Shown in pieces: positions 49,323-58,216 of a DNA stretch of 64,000 nt (positions are counted from its first letter, which is position 1; each line of letters opens with the position of its first letter). The stretch lies in contig CM038916.1 in NCBI GenBank assembly GCA_021904315.1, positions 3,100,001-3,164,000 on the forward strand. Direction: 5' to 3'. The position numbers and the translations under genes were made by a program. The notes under the pieces are model-generated. The model had not been told where the DNA came from. It saw nothing but the letters and a program-made list of their open reading frames with translations, and searched no databases. Source of the DNA: Sphagnum magellanicum. Lineage: Eukaryota > Streptophyta > Sphagnopsida > Sphagnales > Sphagnaceae.

Positions 49323-49918
49323 TCTTATATATAAATTCACTAAGTCCGTGGCGGTCAGGTGGGTGACTGGGCGTTCTGCTTGCGTTTTCTATGGCAGATC
49401 CGGCCCAGCCTATAACTGACCACCAGCTAGCATTTTCTATGGCAGAACCGGCCCGGACGGACGGACGGACGGATGGACGGACGGACGGACGAACGGACGG
49501 ACGGATGGACGGACAGATGGACGGGTTTTAGTCCGTGCGTGCGTCTGTCCGTCTGTGACCACTGGACGCAGAGAAAAGTGACGGTGGACGTAGAGAAAAG
49601 TGACGAGAAAACTGGACGCGGGAGAAAAGTGACGGTGGACGCAGAGAAAAGTGACAGGAAAAAATAAGACGACCGTAGGATGGAGCTTTCGAGGTCCTGA
49701 AACCCAGGTCCTGAAAGTGAAACCCAGTGCCCGTTTATCGAGGTCCTTTAACCCAGGTCCTGAGAGTGAAACCCAGTGTCCGTTTATCGAGGTCCTGAAC
49801 CCAGGTCCTCAGAGCCAAATATCGAGGTCCTGAAACTCAATGTCCTCAGAGCCGAATGCAGCAACGCGGGCTTGCAGGCACGGGCGGATTGTGTCCGACC
49901 GTCACGGGTACACACTAG
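49323..49918 (+). mobile_element. Nested Helitron-like element, 596 bp, opposite orientation
   Basis: Begins TCTTATATATAAATTCAC (49323) and ends GGTACACACTAG (49918), flanked by A (49322) and T (49919). It belongs to the same family as the host element, so the two form a palindrome with arms of about 400 bp (48856-49310 against 49535-49918). It interrupts an inner 5'-like terminus of the host element (minus strand TC at 49930-49929). Confidence 0.8.
49454..49520. repeat. GGAC/GGAT tetranucleotide repeat
   Basis: About 16 units of GGAC with some GGAT variants inside the nested Helitron-like element; a shorter inverted version is at 49934-49950. Confidence 0.85.
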
Positions 49919-52188
49919 TTATATATAAGATATGTCCGTCCGTCCGTCCGGGCCGGTTCTGCCATAGAAAATGCTAGCCGGTGGTCAGTTATAGGCCGGG
50001 CCGGTTCTGCCGTAGAAAACGCAAGCAGAACGCCCAGTCACCCACCCGACCGCCACGGACTTAGTGAATTTATATATAAGATCCGTAAAGTCATGTCCTC
50101 TTGGGCCAGAGTTGCACCCCTCAATTGATGCTTCATCCCTTCATGGCTTTTGTCGGCAAAGTAATGAGATTTTACTAAATAAGGGTATGAAATACTGAGA
50201 CTCAGGATTAAGTGCACGAGGCGCCAAAACATTTATAGCTACAGTACACATTGCAGGAGCAGTGATTAGTTGAAGGCGTTCAGAAAAAGAAAGGACAGGG
50301 CAAAGTCAGTTTAGCACCCAATTTGCTGCTAAACTGAGTTTCATGCCCCATTGAAGCCCAGGGTACCTGCTTTTAGTTCCTGTTTTTTGAAATCTCATCC
50401 ACTATGCGACCAAACAGGGGGTTCCGGTCCGTCTTTTCCTGACTTTACGGATAACTTTAATGTCTAACTATATTACCACCTTCGTGTTTAAGTGGTCTCC
50501 TCTCCTGCGTCTAAGATTCTCCTAGAAAACCGATTGGGAACACCTTCCATAAGACATGTTATCGTAGCATGCAACAAAGTTAAAGCATCCTACCTTAACT
50601 CATAACCCTCCCAATCCATGGGTCCCTCTTCACTTTTGGTACCATTGGAAAATCCTCGACAAGGTAGTTGCACATTTATTGTTTCAAAATGTTCAAATCA
50701 ATGAAGCAAAAGTTATTGAATTTAAAATGATTTTTGTCTTTGAAAACCAATTATTTTTCTTAAATCATAATTTTTAATAAATAAATCCCATTTTGATTAG
50801 AATAATATTAGACCTTATAAGAGGTTTAAAGAGGTTTGATATACTTGAGCCAATGGCACAAGAGCTCACTAATCATTAATTAATTTTTAAAATCAAAGAA
50901 GACTCTTAAAATAAACCTTTAACATATTTAATTGTGCCTAAATCTGCTCAGGTGATTATGGTGCACTGCGGCCAATTTGGCCACCAAGGTAGATTCTGCA
51001 AAAATACCTGCTTTAGTTTGGATCCTCTTCCTAAAACATCAGAGAGTGGTTTAGAGTGGCTTGGCTAAGGCTGATGATTCGAGCTCTGAGCATGCCCCAA
51101 GACTCACCAATGGACTTGCTGGGAGTTCGAATTGACCCTAACTGGCCCACTATGGTGCATATCATAGACCACAATGCTCCGAAGTTCACATACACTAAAA
51201 GAATTTTATCCGTTCTATTGTTATTAATATTAATGTACCTTGTGTTGTTGCCCAAGTGTAAAACTAGTTACTGAACTAATTTTTCCTTTCAAAACATTTT
51301 TTGTAATTTAATTAAGTTTTTCATGACTAAAATTACTCAAAATTCAATATTTCTCACATCTTAGGTCTAAATTTTTCCCCATTTTCACCTTCATTAAATC
51401 TTTACTCACAAAGGGCTTTCCACTAATACCAAGAGTGTGTCCAAACTCCCTTATAGTTTTAAGACAAGTACAGTCCAATATTTGCACTAGGAGAGATACC
51501 ATATTAGTGAAACACATTTCCAAGACACCAAAGTCATGAAAAATTGTTATGTACTTTTTAGTTTGAGACTATTGGGAACTATGATTGTTTTTTGCATGCA
51601 TGGCATAATGGAGACATTGTATATAATAGATTTTTAAAATTATTATTATTATTATTTCCGTATGTGCCAAGTAAAAGGACATCTAAGAGATACATAAGTG
51701 TTTTCACATCGGATGGACAAGGATTTTTTGGTTCTCTTTTCATGAAATCAGATTTGGGTTGGGCTATTCTTGTTATCATTGAAGTCCTTCCTCTTGACCT
51801 ACCTGCAATGATATATTGAAGAGTCATGACACTTTCATTTTAGCCAACCTATATATACCTTTGAAGAGTTAGAATTTTGGGCACAGGATAAGAAATAAAG
51901 TGTGACATCTACTATTTGAACACAACTTGGGAAACACATTACAAGAACATCATTTGGAACCATCAAAAAAACATTCTGAAAAGTAAATGTACACACATTG
52001 GGAACACCAGCAAGGTCCAAAATAGGTAGTCCCCATCCCCCACTCTCCCTCTCCACCCACCCTTCCTCAAAAAACAAAAGGAGAAAAAACATTCTGAGAA
52101 TCATATGTACACACATTGGGAACGCCAGCAAGACCCAAAAGAGTAGCCCCAAGTGCCTCACCACCCTCCCTCAAGAGTCAAATAATCA

Positions 52189-52212
52189 TTAGGGTTTAGG
52201 GTTTAGGGTTTA
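52189..52212 (+). promoter_or_regulatory. Interstitial telomere-like (TTTAGGG)3, copy 2
   Basis: Same sequence and position relative to the AP2 stop codon as the motif at 42771-42794. Its presence in both duplicates shows it pre-dates the duplication. Confidence 0.6.
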
Positions 52213-52402
52213 AGCCCTCCCCTAACCTAGTCTCTTGACCGTCAGCGCTCTCTTGCCCGAGTCTGAGGCTTCTTTCTTTGCTCATTACTGCAGCGAGCAC
52301 TTGTCTCCGCCCTCAATTGCTGCAAAGTCTGTGATCATTTCTCTTGTGAACAGCATGATCTTAAGGACACACATCTTATCTGTGAAGCTGCATTGATACC
52401 TG

Positions 52403-53554
52403 TTAACCTGCTCGATGGAACTTGGGCCAGCTCGCCAGAAGATCAGGAGGAATTTTGTAGTCCTTCTCCAATTTCTCTAAGTGTTGTTGCACCATCTCCT
52501 TGGTGTACTGACTAGGTGCGAAGTTTGTGATAGCATCCTCCCAGCCATGGAAATGCAATGCTACCATGTCTACACATCTGGCTGCTTCTTCTTCTGTGGG
52601 ATGCAAACCCAAGTAACGGTCTTCTTTCTTGATGATCGGGCTCCCACCTGCTGCAGCACTCGACGCTGTGGTAGTGTAGCCAATGCGAGCTTCCCACTTT
52701 TTGCCACTGCTGTGCTTGCTTACTCCCTTGAAACGGGAAGTTCCGCGACTGAAACAAACGGCATTCCTTCTGAAGGACCATATGTAGTCTCTGGTGTCCA
52801 GAGCTTCCAGCCTTGGGAATTCAGAAGCGTAGGCTCCAGGATCGTTGAAGTTAAGCTCGTACTTGTCGTTTTTCCTCAGCTTCAGCGCCACCAGGTCGTG
52901 TACCCTGACAGCTTCGTCCTCAGTCTCGTAGGCGCCCAAATAAAGCTGTCCCTGTCCTTGGTCTTTCCTCACCGGGTCCAGATCACCTAGCCATATGTGA
53001 GCCTCCCATAACTTGGACTTGGAATGCAAGCCCACGCCTTTGAAGATGGAGGTGGCCCTCTCCTGGGTGGATGGCACGTTGGGATACTTGTGCTTTTGGG
53101 GACGGGTCGTTTCCGCTGCTGCTGCTGCTGCAGTGAGCTCGCAGCTCACAGTTCCTTTGACCAATCTCTTTGGCTTCTTGGAAGCCGGAGGACCCGCTGC
53201 AATTTCAGAAGCGCCTGTACTTCTGGTGGCCTGCTCTTTGAGATCCATTGGCCGGTTCATGCTGCCATCAATTCTTCGCTTTGATTTCTTGCGAGCATCT
53301 CGTCCAGCGCGACGTGGTAACCTCTCAGCTTGCACTCGAACTAGACTTCCAGGACGCATAAGCTGGTCATGAGATTCTGCAGGTCTAGGAGCTGCGGATG
53401 GCACTACTTGCTGCTGCTGTCGCTGATCTGCACGATCTTCACAAATGGTCCCGCGGATGCTGGGGGCTTTATCACTTGCAGCAGCCATTGCTTCGAGAAC
53501 TTTAGCAAGGTCGTGGTCATACTCGTGATTCATGTCCACAAAGGTATCCGCCAT
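52403..53554 (-). CDS. Double-AP2 domain transcription factor, intact copy
   Basis: Intact single-exon frame of 383 residues. The ATG at 53554 has A at -3 and G at +4; an in-frame upstream extension starts only with GTG and is not used. Residues 1-165 are basic, Ala/Gln-rich and Lys-rich (KKSKRR, KKPKR: probable nuclear signals). AP2 domain 1 spans about 169-242 (FKGVGLH, WEAHIWL, YLGAYETEDEAVRVHDLVALK). A linker ends FSRG, as in the AP2/ANT and WRI1-like subfamily. AP2 domain 2 spans about 273-350 (SRFKGVSKH, WEARIGY, YLGLHPTEEEAARCVDMVALHFHG, ITNF). The family binds DNA in the nucleus. Both domains are strongly diverged: the usual YRG is FKG, and domain 1 has lost the ALKYWG motif. A lineage-specific, fast-evolving member is likely. 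Confidence 0.85.
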   Translation of the reverse strand: MADTFVDMNHEYDHDLAKVLEAMAAASDKAPSIRGTICEDRADQRQQQQVVPSAAPRPAESHDQLMRPGSLVRVQAERLPRRAGRDARKKSKRRIDGSMNRPMDLKEQATRSTGASEIAAGPPASKKPKRLVKGTVSCELTAAAAAAETTRPQKHKYPNVPSTQERATSIFKGVGLHSKSKLWEAHIWLGDLDPVRKDQGQGQLYLGAYETEDEAVRVHDLVALKLRKNDKYELNFNDPGAYASEFPRLEALDTRDYIWSFRRNAVCFSRGTSRFKGVSKHSSGKKWEARIGYTTTASSAAAGGSPIIKKEDRYLGLHPTEEEAARCVDMVALHFHGWEDAITNFAPSQYTKEMVQQHLEKLEKDYKIPPDLLASWPKFHRAG

Positions 53555-54499
53555 TGTGATGATGAGAACCTTGAGACTAAAATCCACGCTTCTTGGAGCT
53601 GTTGCAGGTCTTAATATAATCTGCGCGAAAATTCGACTTGGGTCAGGGAACTATATCGTCGAAGCTGCTCTCATCTTCTTACTCAACATATCGATAGAGC
53701 GTCACCATGGGTCTAAACTACTAGAGACCTTAATGAATGGAAATGAGCAACTGCTCCTGACCCAAAAAAAAACATACTCATGAGCGTTACAAAACCATCT
53801 CCGAGAAGCTCATGGGACAAGACCTGAATTCTCGACTCCATGACCGAGAGCTTCTTCATTGATAAGGGATGAAAAAACATGAGTACAAATATATATGCAG
53901 ATGGATTAAATACCTTTAAACAGCTGATGATCAGTCCTGCAGCCGTTGATCGTGTCGAGAAGAAGCGGCGGCGGCAGCAGCACCAGCAGCACCTGGCGCT
54001 GGCGACGGCGTCGAAAACAACAACTTGCAAGATCGACTCTTACAACACAGTAGCGATGAAAGATTATAAAGAGAGAGTGGGCCCAAGAGAAAATGTCCGC
54101 ACAGGAAACACCTGAATTCTCTCCGTATGATTGCTCAGGGTTTACTAAGGGAGACGAAGCTGGCTGACTAGCTAGCTGGCAGAGAGCATTGATTTTGCGG
54201 CCTCGCACAATATAATGACGCGCGATCTCAACTCTACATAAAAAATAGTAAATGGGGAGGAAAAAATGGAAGAGGCCAGAGAGCGAGAGCCAGAGAGAGA
54301 GAGAGAGGAGGAGGAGGAGGAGGAGGAGGAAGAAGCTTGGGGGAAGAGGAGGAAGACTGGAGGGTGGTGTGGGGAGAGGGGGGGAAGGGAAGGGAAGGGA
54401 AGGGAAGGGGAGGAGAGTGGGGGGGTGATATATATAGTCACAGTGACATTCCCGGCGACATCGCCGACCGATTCCAGCCTCGAAGGCCTCGAACAATGT
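53555..54499 (-). promoter_or_regulatory. Leader and promoter-like region of the intact AP2 gene
   Basis: Minus-strand TATATATATC (54437-54428) is followed by C- and CT-rich tracts (CCCTT repeats, CTC and CT runs, about 54420-54290) typical of plant 5' UTRs. About 870 nt separate TATA and ATG. They contain upstream ATGs (for example near 53865) and a possible 5'-UTR intron from AAAG/gtattt (about 53915) to gcgcag (about 53621). A second TATA-like ctttataatc lies near 54066. Confidence 0.5.
54292..54415. repeat. GA, GAG and GGGAA simple repeats
   Basis: (GA)n, then (GGA)n, then (GGGAA)n on the plus strand. The matching tract in copy 1 (about 47315-47425) differs in repeat number, as expected for microsatellites after duplication. 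Confidence 0.85.
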
Positions 54500-54735
54500 T
54501 TTTTAGCCAGATTTGGCTACAAGCTAAATATGAATTTGAAATTTCGTACTCTCTTCCTAAAAATTTTGGCTACCTACTTGAACCGTGTATAGAAATATGG
54601 AGATTTTTTAAACTAAAATTTGGTCGAATTCTGGCTATTGAAAATCTTACAAAACACACTTAATTTTTTGCACTTTTAAGTTTTTAATTTCGGCTTTGGG
54701 TATATGTAGTGAGCAATTAAAAAAAGGCTGCCCTC
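54500..54735. repeat. Dispersed repeat D, copy 3
   Basis: Upstream of the intact AP2 gene; counterpart of 47530-47755 and distant homologue of 5685-5905. Confidence 0.7.
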
Positions 54736-54743
54736 AAGACTAA

Positions 54744-55688
54744 CTGTAGGGTTTTGGAGGCTCTTGAAACTGACTGTAGGTTTTGGTGTGTCTGTAGGTT
54801 TACATCAGCTCTGCACACACAAGTTTCTCTTAGCAAGTTTTGCAAGTGTCATGATGTGCTCCCCTCATCCTCAAATACTAAACCCTAATTTTTTCTCCTT
54901 AATTTATGGGGAATTTACCAAAATTAATTTACTAAGGATCCTGTTTGAACATGTGCCTTTATAATTAATTATAGGCTAACAAGGGTCAAAGCTTTTTTTT
55001 TCCAGCAAATTGAAGTCTCTGTGCAAATGGTCCATGTTTAGATCATAAGTTTTAATCATAAATTTGGAGTTGCTAATTCAGAAAGCAACTTGCAACATGA
55101 ACAGTTTTTTAATGAATTGAAATTTACAGAGTTTTTTGAACATGTGGGTTGGGAGATAAAAGCTTGAATTGAAAGAGTCTAAGATGATCTCCTTCAAGTT
55201 CATGATTCTTACTTATATCTTCCAAGCTGAACTTGTTCACCATCTCCACATGTTTAATGACACCTAACTATTGTGCACCTCAATAGAAATTTAAACACCA
55301 TGTGATCACAAGACAAAATTTGAGTGTAAAAGTAAGAAGGCGAGTAAGTTTTCGTAACAACAAAATCTCGATTACCCAAGAACAAAATTAATTACTTTGG
55401 CTATGTTAACTTCATTGCTCACACCATAGTTTCTAGGTTTTTGAACAATAAAAAAGGCCTTAGACACTTCAAACTTGCTAGATTTTTGTAGTGCAAACAC
55501 AAAAGGCATGTAATGAAGACATGCCTAGATGCATGAGAACTCCATTGAAACACCATCATATGCCAATCTTGCACCTACACTGCTTGAAAGATTTGATAGT
55601 TAGTTACACAAGTTGAGTTAGATTGAATTGTAGATTTGACTTGCTTGTTTCCAATTGTGATTATTGCTTCCTTATGTGCCATGGGATC
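54744..55688. other. Intergenic, nothing recognised
   Basis: Duplication block B ends at 54743. No gene or repeat with clear boundaries is seen in this stretch. Confidence 0.5.
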
Positions 55689-56273
55689 TGTTAGAAAAAA
55701 ATTATTCAACTTAGGGGGTACGCACACAAACAACAGAAAAAACCAAGGACACAAGATTTTACGTGGTTCAGCAAAAGCTTACATCCACGGAGCGCACCCG
55801 CACTCAACTCACACTATATCAATGAATACAATAGTGGAGAACTATATAGTTTCAAGTTCACCAACTCCTACTAAACTTAGACAACGGTGCAACTAATAGA
55901 TAGGCTTGACGGTGCAACTAATTGATCAGGCTTCACGGTGCAACTGATTGATCAGCTTGACGGTGCAACTAATCTGATCAGGCTTCACGGTGCAACTGAT
56001 TGATCAGCTTGACGGTGCAACTAATTTGATTAGGCTTCACGGTGCAACTGATTGATCAGCTTGACGGTGCAACTTATCTGATCAGGCTTCACGGTGCAAC
56101 TGATTGATCAGCTTGACGGTGCAACTAATCTGATCAGGCTTCACGGTGCAACTGATTGATCAGCTTGACGGTGCAACTAATCTGATCAGGCTTCACGGTG
56201 CAACTGATTGATTAGTCTTCACTGTGCAACTGATTGATCAGTCTTGACGGTGCAACTAATCTGATAAGGCTTC
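55689..56273 (+). mobile_element. Copia-LTR-like segment containing a dimeric minisatellite
   Basis: Begins TGTTAGAAAAAAATTATTC. It contains acacaagattttacgtggtt followed by aagcttacatccacgg, a word order I associate with plant Ty1/copia LTRs. The 3' end is not defined and no TSD was found, so this may be a partial or solo LTR. From 55884 it consists of the minisatellite. Confidence 0.45.
55884..56273 (+). repeat. Higher-order minisatellite, 15 monomers of 25-27 bp
   Basis: Two alternating monomer types, cggtgcaactaatctgatc-aggcttca (27 bp) and cggtgcaactgattgatc-agcttga (25 bp), form an approximately 52-bp dimer repeated about seven times. The alternation is regular in the middle and frays at both ends. 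Most monomers contain the palindrome TGATCA. Confidence 0.9.
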
Positions 56274-56802
56274 ACACACAACAGGATCCACATCATGCCC
56301 AATGAATGTATGCAACTTTGGATGTCCTTTGATTATGTACATGACATGATCCAGCGTCAATTGCCTTTGGAGTTCATGTTTCTCAACAATTTTAAGCCTA
56401 GCAAAAATGCTCATGATGGCTATGAAAGTGGATCAGAAGATGATACTCAAAGGATGGAATTTTGAGACATTGTATGTTAAAAAGTGCATGCTGCTCATCA
56501 GCAAAATTTCAGTAGACCACAAGGTCCTTCACCAAGGTGCTTGAGTTTGAACTTTGTTCTATTGTTGTCTTCGATTGTTCTAATGGATAGAGCAAAAGTA
56601 AATCTTTGCCAATTTTGCAACATGTCTATTTGCATGGAATTTTTTTCCACAATATAAAGCAAGTCACTGGTGTACACATTCGTATTTGCACAGCAAGTCA
56701 GTCATTAGCACTGAGTTGGGACTTGACCATATGGAAATCAGATCATGTGTGTGTAATGTAGTCTGAGATGAATTTACTGTTGCTGTAAGCTAATATGATG
56801 AC
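56274..56802 (+). other. Spacer with one short unrecognised ORF (56295-56465)
   Basis: The ORF at 56295-56465 encodes 56 residues starting MPNECMQLWM and ending in an acidic, Ser-rich tail (YESGSEDDTQRMEF). It could be the end of a broken gene or transposase. No family is recognised and I see no support for expression. Confidence 0.3.
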
Positions 56803-57547
56803 ATGTGGAATAAGTCTGGCTCTAATTACCATGAATGTGGTCAGGCTGGAAGAATATGTGTTTGCAAGCTCTGCAATTGTGGGTATCACAAATGTCCAGC
56901 CAAGCATACATCAGTGCACACTCACTATGACAACTGCACGAAATTGGAGTGTGGAGCCAAGTTTCCAGAATGGCCAATGCCAAAGAGGTTTGTGAGGGAC
57001 CATCCTGCTCCTGCAAACTCAAATGCTCGATTGGATTGCAATACCACCTACACTGATAATTTTGTCAAACACCCTTTGGTCCACGTGAGTCGATGCGCCC
57101 TGTTCCCAGGGTTGAGATAACAGTCCAATGCAGTCAGACACAGCTTACAGTGTGGACTATTGGGACAAGTCCAAGAACATGCAACCAAGGAAAAAAATGG
57201 CTCCTCAAACTCACCATGGCAGTGGCAAGTTCTGTGGAGACACTACTTACAATGTGGATTTTGTGGATTGTGGTAAGGGTTCTCCAGTTGTAGTTGTCAA
57301 ACATGGATGCAGTCTTGGATCCTCAGGAGCCAAATTCAATGGGGATACCACTTACCATGATGATTTCAGGAAGTGGAACATACCCAAAAAGTATGTTCAT
57401 ATCTCAAGAGATTCTGGAACCTCTGGACCTTTTGCTGGTGCAACAACTTACCAAACTGACTTCAAGGGTCAACCCATTGCCCAAAATTGCCCTATTTTGG
57501 CTCATGGCAAACCTACATTTATCTGTGGAGATCATATGTGCTATTAG
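56803..57547 (+). pseudogene. SAXO/FAM154-like axonemal microtubule stabiliser, frameshifted
   Basis: The N-terminus contains CVCKLCNCGYHKCP, the Cys-rich signature (CxCxxCxCGxHxCP) of the stabiliser of axonemal microtubules family. It is followed by the family's repeated motif: CNTTYTDNF, SDTAYSVDYW, FCGDTTYNVDF, FNGDTTYHDDF and FAGATTYQTDF. These proteins bind tubulin in cilia and flagella. The frame is lost twice: near 57090 (after VKHPLV; MRPVPRVEIT continues in another frame) and again near 57115 before SDTAYSVDYW. About 235 residues would result without the shifts, shorter than animal SAXO1. The remaining 140 codons to TAG (57545-57547) are open. Sequencing error is an alternative to pseudogenisation. 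Confidence 0.8.
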
Positions 57548-58216
57548 ATGTAAAAAATATGTTCATCTGCAGACATTCAAGTTTTAATACAAGTGATAAC
57601 AATGTAGTGACATTATTCATTAAATGGGCTGTTTAGGGATCTGTGACTTTTTGCTGGCAACACACCAAGTACCGCATTGGCTCCTACTAATTGCGCAATT
57701 GTCAACGTTTCTTTTCTCATTTCCTTTTCACTCCCTGGAGATTTGCAAGGGGAGATGGATTCAGTCAAGAGGGAGGAATGCTACAAGTAGAGCTGCTACT
57801 CTTTAGTGGGTTTCGAAGGTAATATGACCAGCATTTCTGTTGTTGACAACCCATGCAAAGTCTTCAAAGATAGGAGGTCCTTCAAGATTCAAGGTTCAAC
57901 ATTCTGCTTTGCATTCTCCTCAACTCATGTGCAACTTCTTGCTTGCTCATTTTTATTATTCCTTCAAGGTCTGGAACTTCCCTGCTGAGTGGTTTTTTTT
58001 CTTGTGTCACACTTGGTTCCTGCCATCATGGTAACAGGTTTGATTTGAAATCTTTCACCTCATGGGTGCAGGAATTGATTGAAATTGTCAGCCCATAAGA
58101 TTTCTCTCTTCAAGCAAGCTGAACTGTGTAATATTTCATTGAAGTCTGTGGAATTTGGGTGGAAAATCTCAAGATGGGCTGTTTTCACAAATAGTTATAG
58201 AATGAACTGCAGTAGA
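57533..58216 (+). repeat. SAXO-like gene end and 3' flank, donor copy of the insertion
   Basis: Matches 43931-44613. This copy is continuous with the SAXO-like coding sequence, so it is the original and the copy inside the AP2 gene is the derivative. Confidence 0.85.

Larger units (their letters stand above)
48856..50081 (-). mobile_element. Helitron-like element, 1,226 bp, with empty site known
   Basis: On the minus strand it begins TCTTATATATAAATTCAC (50081 inward) and ends GGTACCCACTAG (48856). It inserted between A (50082) and T (48855) with no target duplication. The uninserted paralogue at 41260-41280 reads straight through (gga|taactc), so the boundaries are exact. 5'-TC, 3'-CTAG and A|T insertion are the Helitron rules. 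The 3' end has a short GC-rich hairpin (CGGA-ttgtg-TCCG) about 20 nt from the terminus, weaker than usual. It contains about 50-bp tandem repeats around tcgataaacgg (48930-49190), a GGAC-type repeat and a second, opposed element. No Rep/helicase gene, so it is non-autonomous. Confidence 0.85.
48030..51470 (-). repeat. Segmental duplication block A, copy 2, inverted, with Helitron insertion
   Basis: Inverted copy of 39803-42050, with a direct copy of the first about 50 bp at its left edge (48030-48082). Landmarks include the hairpin at about 50303-50342, the CCTGAGCAGATTTAGGCAC region and the aaactcccttatagttttaag end near 51460. The 1,226 bp at 48856-50081 are absent from copy 1. Confidence 0.85.
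51474..54743 (-). repeat. Segmental duplication block B, copy 2 (complete)
   Basis: Direct counterpart of 42051-43930 plus 46388-47767. It holds the intact AP2 gene with its 3' flank, leader, promoter-like region and upstream repeat D. Because this copy is uninterrupted, it defines where the insertion lies in copy 1. Confidence 0.9.

Noticed and set aside
52481..52990. Plus-strand 169-codon open frame opposite the AP2 gene (and the same at 43066-43575)
   Set aside because: It is the antisense shadow of the AP2 coding sequence and has no motif of its own.
53555..53587. Eleven-residue N-terminal extension of the AP2 protein
   Set aside because: The extended frame starts with GTG, not ATG. The ATG at 53554 has an excellent plant start context and the same site exists in copy 1.
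53906..54496. 196-codon minus-strand open frame in the AP2 leader
   Set aside because: Composed of CT and CTC repeats and leader sequence. The start is not an ATG (GTT/TTG-type), and the frame is interrupted in copy 1.
55884..56273. CRISPR-like array
   Set aside because: Repeats are contiguous 25-27 bp monomers without unique spacers, in a plant nuclear context.
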